Source: Albugo candida (Eukaryota > Oomycota > Peronosporomycetes > Albuginales). From it: 64,000 nucleotides of DNA. How positions within the stretch are numbered: the stretch's first letter is position 1; the number at the start of each line of letters is the position of its first letter. Positions 57,704-64,000 of this stretch are shown one piece after another. The translations under genes and the position numbers were made by a program. The stretch is taken from NCBI GenBank assembly GCA_040437565.1, contig JBDOQK010000077.1, positions 50,491-114,490 on the forward strand, written 5' to 3'. Below the pieces are notes generated by a model. It worked only from the letters and a program-made list of their open reading frames with translations, was not told the DNA's origin and ran no database searches.

Positions 57704-59129
57704 TTATAAGAACCCTTGTCGAGTCAAATCCCAAAATGTCTTGCGATTGAAAAGATTCCCTTCCGAGTCTTGGGGAAATTCTTCTTCCACACAAGTATTC
57801 CAGGTTTCTGCATCAATCTGATCTTTCAGCTTCTCGTAACATAATGAGGCACTCCAGATGAGTTAGAGGAAGACAGGGTTCACTGATGCAAAAAGAATAG
57901 CTCTTAACTTGATGGCATCTTGCATTGGAGTTATATCATGAAAATGCTTGGTGTTGGGGATCTTCAGACTCCTCATGCCAAAGACATGGCGCCACTCTTG
58001 GAAATGTCGGTCAAATGCGCGACGTCCCCAATAAAAATGATTTCCGCATAGTTCGCACTTGTATTCGAGGCCCAGTCCGTGTAGTTTGTACAGCCAATAA
58101 AGAATGGAGTTGCCGTCCCATCCAAAAAGCAAATTGAATGGATTGTAAATTGGTGTCTCCTCTTCGTCATCATCATCAGATTCACCTTCATTCTGAGCAT
58201 CAGTATCCGACAACGCACCCTCTTGCTCTTCTTCAATTTCTACTTCTAGCTCTTCAGCTATTCGAGTCTGTTTCATTTTAAGATATGCAATGGTGGCATG
58301 GGTATCCGCTTGATTCTTCTCCCACCACATAACTTGGTTGAGAGCCCACTGCTTCTGAGAAGCAGTGGGCGTCTCGTCGATGACATCATCTAGATCAGCT
58401 AGTGGTTGTGTTCGACGATAGAAGCCCAGCAAGTATTCTTTCAGATCATTTATATGTCGATGATACTCCGTTGGTAACAGCTTGTATCTCAAGCATACCA
58501 ATCGCGTCAATGTCTATTGTGTAGCGAAATTCCCTGTACCGTTTGAAAACAGGATTGTTCATAAAACTGATGCAAATCCACATCACGCCCAGCCTTTCTT
58601 CTCCCGAAAACTACGCGCAGAACCACCGATCACAGCTTTTCTATTACTCAACACGTGCAGCCAACATACGCCCAACTTGTGAATGGATGACTTCATTGAC
58701 ATCAGGTTCATGTGGAATAGGAGGCGTGCTGGGAAACTTCGGGTGAAACGTGCGGATATGCTTAATTTGCTCATAAAGTGAAGTGAAAGTCGAAGGCCGC
58801 GCATGATGCTAGATTCCTCTGCAAATGTCCTGCGGATATTGACTCAGCGTGAATTCCGATTATGTTTGAGAATGTAGGTACCCTTCTTTGTCGTCGTATT
58901 GAGCTTTAGCGTTTGTATCAAGCGACGCAATACGATCTAAATGCGTGCTGACTTTGAGCCCATGCAGCACACGCTCGCGATGCTGAAAAAGAATTGAACA
59001 TCTGCATGCTTTATTATAAGAGGAGCTTACATTCCTCGATTTTTCTTGGAGAATCGATACGACAAGTCGCTCGTAGGATTCGGCATCTTCCAACGTGGAC
59101 CGCAATTGCTCCAACGATGTCGCCGACAT
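57704..59129 (-). CDS. SF3A3: splicing factor 3A subunit 3 (SF3a60 / Prp9)
   Basis: U2 snRNP component needed for pre-spliceosome assembly. The last exon is 57704-57851, joined by a 57-nt intron (57852-57908) to the exon that reaches 58510; the N-terminus starts at 59129. Blocks in order: MSATSLEQLRSTLEDAESYE, HRERVLHGLKVSTHLDRI, YDDKEGYL, YEQIKHIRTFHPKFPSTP, HINDLKEYLLGFYRRTQPL, an acidic stretch (EEEQEGALSDTDAQNEGESD), the zinc-finger region WLYKLHGLGLEYKCELCGNH with HFQEWRH, IPNTKHFHDIT and, after the intron, YEKLKDQIDAETW to the final DLTRQGFL. Two or three further short introns lie between 58510 and 59000; their borders were not all fixed. A rich test of the reader's splice rules: the CTAAC branch site is clear in the last intron. 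Confidence 0.92.
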
Positions 59130-59379
59130 CCGAATACCGCGATACTCAAAGATAAACCGTTATCACGCTAACAATGATTGTCAGTACTTTGCGTAGAAAG
59201 GAAACATTACAAAACCCACAAATGTTCCATATTCGCTTATTAAAAGAGCTATACACGAGATTTGCAATCTCTTCTTCGTTCTCATAGAACAAAATTTTAC
59301 TTGTTTTTTTTTCTTTTGAAATAAATTTAATATCCCATCGATCCGCTAACGCGCATTTCCATAACCGGTCTAAAAATAC

Positions 59380-59479
59380 NNNNNNNNNNNNNNNNNNNNN
59401 NNNNNNNNNNNNNNNNNNNNNNNNNNNNNNNNNNNNNNNNNNNNNNNNNNNNNNNNNNNNNNNNNNNNNNNNNNNNNNN
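59380..59479. other. assembly gap, 100 N
   Basis: Flanked by a 46-nt direct repeat (59334-59379 equals 59480-59525), which duplicates the last exon of the membrane-protein gene to the right. Confidence 0.98.
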
Positions 59480-59491
59480 CCCATCGATCCG

Positions 59492-61091
59492 CTAACGCGC
59501 ATTTCCATAACCGGTCTAAAAATACAGCAAGCAAACAAAGTCAAACAAAATTTGAATGGTACTTGTCCCGAGGTCCGGGACATCAGATACGAGACTTACC
59601 CGATCTCCCTTGACCATCGGTCGTTGATCCGTTGATGCTTTGGCGTCATTTCTCTTCTTCAAACTCTCTTCCATTCTTTTTGCAGTGATAATTGAGTAGT
59701 ACACGGATCCAAATGTTGCGCCACCGATCAGAATGGTCAGGAAAAGCCCGACAAGAAATGGTGGACCGAATGAGTTTTTTGTATCAATGGTAAGATTATC
59801 GCCACTCATATTTTGCACCGAGCTACATCGTGGTCCATTCCGTGAACCCGTCACACATTTGCAGCATATTTCTCACAAACTCCAGTTCGAACTTTGGATA
59901 TTTATTGGGGCACAGAGCAGTCATCGTCCTTCTCGCAGTAAGCTTTTCCGGACACGGCTACCATTTTATTATCAGAATCTTCAGATTCTTTTGGATGTCC
60001 TTCAATCCACTTTTTGGTTGGATGAGTAGGAGGGTCACATGTGATAGTCATAGACGAGTTCTTGCTCGTATTCTGATGCAGTCGAACATATTCAATCTTC
60101 ATTCGCAAAGGGAAATCATTGCGCACTCGTATGGCGACAGGATCATTCCCATTTCCGCGACAAGGTTTTCCAGGATTGGGAGGTTTAGTGCCCCAAGTGT
60201 TCGAGAGTGCAACATCGAAAACAATGTACAGAGATTCTTCGATCGTATTCTTCGAGGGCTAGTCTTGGCTGCATTCTGCGGTGGATCGGTGAGAGCTTTT
60301 GCGAAATCTCATAGAATGGTTTTCCAGCCAATATCAACCGCACGTAACCTGTCACCCACTCGACTTGATGTATATGATACTTTGTATAGGCGCTTATATG
60401 AAGATGCCAATTTGCAGAACTACATCCATCTGACACTTGTATTCAAAGTCGCCAGAATACACATCTAGTAGTCCTAGTCGAGGGCACCGCTCAAATCGAT
60501 TGCCGAATTTACAATAAAACGTTCCGGCGTATGGGCTCTGAGTCGCAAAGCAAGTACCATTGTCATTACTTCCCCAATTTTGATTGGATCCATCGTTTTT
60601 TTTCCAAGATCTCCATACACAATGAGCGATGCAGGGAAAATAGTTGGATCACGTTTATCTACTTCTATCTCTCCTTGCAATTTACCTCTTGTTTTCGAAA
60701 GGCTCTTCCACTTTGGATCCGATGCGCAGTAATCGTTGGAGCCATGTCTTAAACCTTGTTACCATGAGGCATGGGCCGCGACTTTGTACATGGAGGCCGG
60801 AGCGCCAACGTTTGTGACACCAAGAGGGAAATGCCGATCGTACACGCAACCGTAGTCCTCATCAAGTCGTGGAAAAAATTTAGGCCCAAATCTGATGCGC
60901 GTTCTATTTCGGATTGTGCCATGAGAACACGGACTTTTGAGGTGGCCAAACACCCACCGGAATCGTTGTTTTTATGACATCAGCTCGCGAAATTGATTGA
61001 GAAGAGCCCACCGATCGAAAAACTGCACGATCAGAGCAAAAATTATCGGAGAATGTTTGTAGCCGGATGCATTTGCGCCCATCATGACAGC
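59492..61091 (-). CDS. Cys-rich single-pass membrane protein candidate
   Basis: Multi-exon gene; only the 3' part is exact. The last exon 59492-59515 is joined by an 84-nt intron (59516-59599, GTAAGT donor) to an exon encoding a transmembrane helix (FLVGLFLTILIGGATFGSVY) and a basic cytosolic stretch (KRMEESLKKRND). Before the helix stands an EGF-like Cys pattern, CEKDDDC followed later by CCKCVTGSRNGPRC. Upstream segments include TPERFIVNSAIDL or, in another frame, CFATQSPYAGTFYCKFG, and DYGCVYDRHFPLGVTNVG. The 5' limit and signal peptide are not settled; a Met near 61088 opening MMGANASGYKHSP followed by a hydrophobic run is possible. Likely a type I surface or endosomal protein. Family not recognised. 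Confidence 0.45.
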
Positions 61092-62027
61092 TCAATAGCT
61101 TCTGGAATGACGATGTTGGGCTTTTTGGATGGTTTTTTGTGAAGAATGATTTTTCATACATGCAACACGAAAAGCATGACAAGACCGCAGGTAATAAAGT
61201 ACCATACAATTGCTCCTCAGCTGATCAAACATAGTATAATCAGACAGCTTCGGATATATGTCAATGTTAACGACAGATTCTCGACGATAAATTTTACATT
61301 CATCCTGATTTAGCAGCATTATATTCCTGCACGAACGACACCCTAATTTATTTCGATATTAGAGGTAAGAATAGTCGCTTTCCGCAATGACAAAACCTTA
61401 CCCAGACGGGTATTTCTCACATTTTTTATTAAACAGCCGATGCAGTCCCATATCTTGTCCGGATATGCAGCGATAATAATGCAGAGAACTCTTTCAAGAC
61501 GAAGCATTTTCAGTGTATTCGAGAGCTTGAATGGATGGTGAGACCATAAGAAACCTTTCCCAGCTCTTGACATTCTTTTGATCGCAATGACAGCAAGGAC
61601 CGCTCTGATCTCGTTCAAGTCCATTGCGTTCTCCTTACGTATTCCATAAGTAGAACCATGCTTCTTTTTCTCCATTTCTAACAAACTGCGATCCCCTGGA
61701 ATTGAAAAAAGCCATAATTTTGCAGTCCGTGCTATCCCAGCTGAGATTGCTTGAACACAACTTCATCCGGCAGTTGTCTTCTTTATCGGATGTTTTGTGA
61801 TTGCTGAGAAATACGAGCAGCGCAGCTGAATAAGGAAAAATAAGGCACAGCTTTATAATCGTGAACGATTTACTGTGCATAGCCAAACATTCTAGACAAA
61901 CGCCGTCATACAAAAGACCAAGAATGATTATAGATCGAGTTGAGGATTCAACATATACCTCATCCTCCATGATTAAGCTCAGCTGTTCTTCTAGTACTGC
62001 TTCGAGAAAAATATTTCTATTCGTCAT
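61092..62027 (-). CDS. unknown three-exon gene, 271 residues
   Basis: Exons 61757-62027, 61402-61695 and 61092-61342; introns of 61 and 59 nt with GT-AG ends (the second has a perfect GTAAGG donor). The lengths add to 272 codons including the stop. The protein starts MTNRNIFLEAVLEEQLSL. It has an amphipathic region around YSAALLVFLSNHK, a middle part around NEIRAVLAVIAIKRM, and a CRSC pair just after the second intron followed by several further Cys. No signal peptide and no family recognised. The model is strong because both junctions keep the frame while the unspliced frames stop at once. Confidence 0.65.
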
Positions 62028-63699
62028 AGGGAGTTCGTCGTATCAATTCTTTCCGGAACAAGAGTGACATCCTTCTTTTTCTTTATGCTTAAATAGTTAA
62101 GCTTCTTGTTTCGAATGTACATCCGAATCTAACTCTTTACGCGTTCTCGATCCCATAAACATGGAGTGTGCCAACGATCCAAGAGCCATTTGAACATTTG
62201 CATATCTGTGTTTTGTTGAGCAAAAGTCATTTCCAGCTGATCGATTTTGTTCTTTCCAGTTAGACCGACATCAATCGTACATAAATAATCTGAGTGGCAA
62301 TGATTTTAAAACGAAATCAATTCCCGAATGACCATCCACCCAGTAGAGGCTTAACTCCTTTCTCGCTTGAATCAGAAAATCTCAGCAACCTCACGTCTAC
62401 GAGGCATTCGTGACACTCTCAACGATCTTTATCTGGAGGAGTCCAAAAGCGTAATAGTCCTGACATTGTTGGAACGGAATTTGCTGTTTTATTGGCACGC
62501 GTGATGATCAGCGCAGTGACTGATTGTACATTAAATGTGGACCTCTAATTAAGAAGGTGTATTGCAATTGATATCGGGAACCGTTAGAATCCCCTCAGTG
62601 CTTTTGGTAAAATCCTAAACGCTCGTCATTAATAGACGATTCATCGTCACTTCGTTGAGCTATAATGCGTTATAAAGATACAGCAATTATTACACAACAA
62701 CGCCGAAAATAAAATGTATCATGAGAAAATTCTGTGAAGGAAAAATATCTAGTTTTTTACCAAAGCCTGTCGTGGATCTGAGCTAGCCAAAAGTTGCGGT
62801 TCTCACAGCTGGAGCGGTCCTGCCAAATCGCATCTACCTTAGGTAATTTTGCATCAATTTGCAGTTGAGCAGTTTTCCAATGATTACTTTTTGCACGCAA
62901 AGGTGTTATCTCCTTTCCATTTGCTACTATAGAAAGTCAGAGTTGATTGTGTCGATTATAGCATGTCATATGTATTAGCCGATCACAGTTGGAACACACT
63001 GCGTATTAGCCAATCACAAATAATATCTAGATTGAAGTTATGAGAGCAATAATCTAGGGTGTACTTGGATGTAATTGGTTAAAAATGTAAATTTATTTAT
63101 TTATTTTGCAAAATTGAGAAAGTTGTGGGAGTACTAATTCAGCTAGGCATGATGTAATATAGAAAAAATGTTGTGGGGACATCAGCACCTTGTACCAATA
63201 CCTCTTTTTAATTGAGAATTTTTTTTCCTCGAATCAATTGTTAATAGCAGTGTCACTGCTGCCACATTTATTGTATGGCCTAAAAAAGCTCGCTAGCTGC
63301 AAGTGTCTCAAAATTGTGGTATACGGTGGTAGTTCGAATTTTCAAGCATATCATTGTCGCATTTCAGATAACACGAGGAAATCAAGTCTGTTATAAGATT
63401 GAACAACATTCATAGTAACCATTATTGGTATTTCGGACACGTCACACTGAGACATTCGACCCACAATGAGGAAGCCAACTTCATCAACGGGTCTGTCGCA
63501 ATTTCGCTCTTACAACTAACACTATCGTGCAGTGAATACTTTGATACAATTTGAGTCTATGCATTCAAAATTCACTGTCGCATAATACTCACGGTCAACA
63601 TGACGAAGTAAATAAACATTCGAATTCGAGTCACTGAACGAAGCGTCTTGCCAGTGTCAATACAATTTATTTCCATAAAGAACCACCTGCAGTATCGTC
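62028..63699. other. region without a resolved gene
   Basis: One plus-strand segment at about 62385-62505 (GIRDTLNDLYLEESKSVIVL) looks coding and may be an exon. The rest, including an AT-rich stretch near 63070-63120, shows nothing firm. Confidence 0.3.
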
Positions 63700-64000
63700 A
63701 TGACAATCGTGTGTGGAAAGAAATATGAGCTTTCAAACAGCAGCGACCCGAGCAAAGTATCAGCGCTGAGCAACAACGAGGCGATGCATTCTGAATCATC
63801 ACATGCGTTTGATGTTTACACCAATATGAGCACGAGTCAGACATCGAAAACGAGTCCAATAACCATAATGTCCGAAGATTTGTTAGGGAATGAACAAGAA
63901 TACCAAGCAATTGCGACCGATTCAGCAAATTATTGTTCGAGATTTTCATTTTGCAGAAAATCCAGCATTAGCCATCTGCTGAACAATGAGATCGCTGCTG
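63700..64000 (+). CDS. Ser-rich ORF running off the window end
   Basis: The ATG at 63700 opens a frame without stop to the window edge (100 codons): MTIVCGKKYELSNSSDPSK, then a Ser/Thr/Asn-rich stretch (TSQTSKTSPITIMSEDLL) and SRFSFCRKSSISHLL. No family recognised; it looks like a disordered or regulatory N-terminal region with potential phosphosites. An upstream exon is possible. Confidence 0.45.
   Translation, partial: MTIVCGKKYELSNSSDPSKVSALSNNEAMHSESSHAFDVYTNMSTSQTSKTSPITIMSEDLLGNEQEYQAIATDSANYCSRFSFCRKSSISHLLNNEIAA

Noticed and set aside
1-64000. CRISPR arrays, bacterial operons, Shine-Dalgarno sites or prophage
   Set aside because: The window is eukaryotic: spliceosomal introns, proteasome, SF3A3 and TIMELESS genes. 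No regularly spaced repeats were seen.

Overview
The window looks like nuclear DNA of a eukaryote with a compact genome. Host genes are cut by many very short GT-AG introns (about 48-75 nt). The best guess is an oomycete with a small biotroph-type genome, such as Albugo (white rust). That placement is inference from gene style, intron size, copia-type retroelements and many signal-peptide proteins; no marker gene proves it. Base composition is about 43% GC by eye. No CRISPR, operon, prokaryotic insertion sequence or tRNA/rRNA gene was seen.

Layout. 1-6.7 kb: 5-oxoprolinase (partial), a membrane-anchored short-chain dehydrogenase, an XRCC2-like RecA-fold gene, an unknown secreted/membrane protein and proteasome subunit RPN5. 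8.5-16.2 kb: mitochondrial ribosomal protein bL34, Beclin-1/ATG6, a pogo/Tigger-like transposon relic and TIMELESS. 16.7-27.1 kb: minus-strand multi-exon genes of unknown function that become visible only after splicing. One encodes a secreted protein. Another carries a 4.9-kb copia element inside a 53-nt intron. 28.6-36.5 kb: a graveyard of repeats, including two more copia loci, one with a nested copia relic. 37.0-39.0 kb: an intronless gene for a Cys-rich secreted protein. 40.0-51.0 kb: a PX-domain protein, an APC-superfamily amino-acid permease and ALG6 glucosyltransferase, with assembly-made partial copies. 51.2-53.9 kb: an FG-nucleoporin-like relic and a repeat ORF. 54.5-64 kb: secreted and membrane candidates, splicing factor SF3A3, a Cys-rich membrane protein, a three-exon unknown gene and an ORF running off the window end.

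Assembly. There are twelve gaps of exactly 100 N. Six are flanked on both sides by the same sequence in direct orientation (46 to 3275 nt, identical wherever compared), and a seventh by a 201-nt direct repeat plus a fold-back. These look like contig ends that overlap but were not merged. The apparent second copies of the PX, permease, ALG6 and nucleoporin-like loci should therefore not be counted as gene duplications.

The conserved genes are housekeeping: protein turnover (RPN5), autophagy (ATG6), replication fork protection (TIMELESS), recombination (XRCC2), splicing (SF3A3), N-glycosylation (ALG6) and the glutathione cycle (OPLAH). They are interleaved with fast-evolving secreted proteins and transposable elements, a pattern typical of plant-pathogen genomes.
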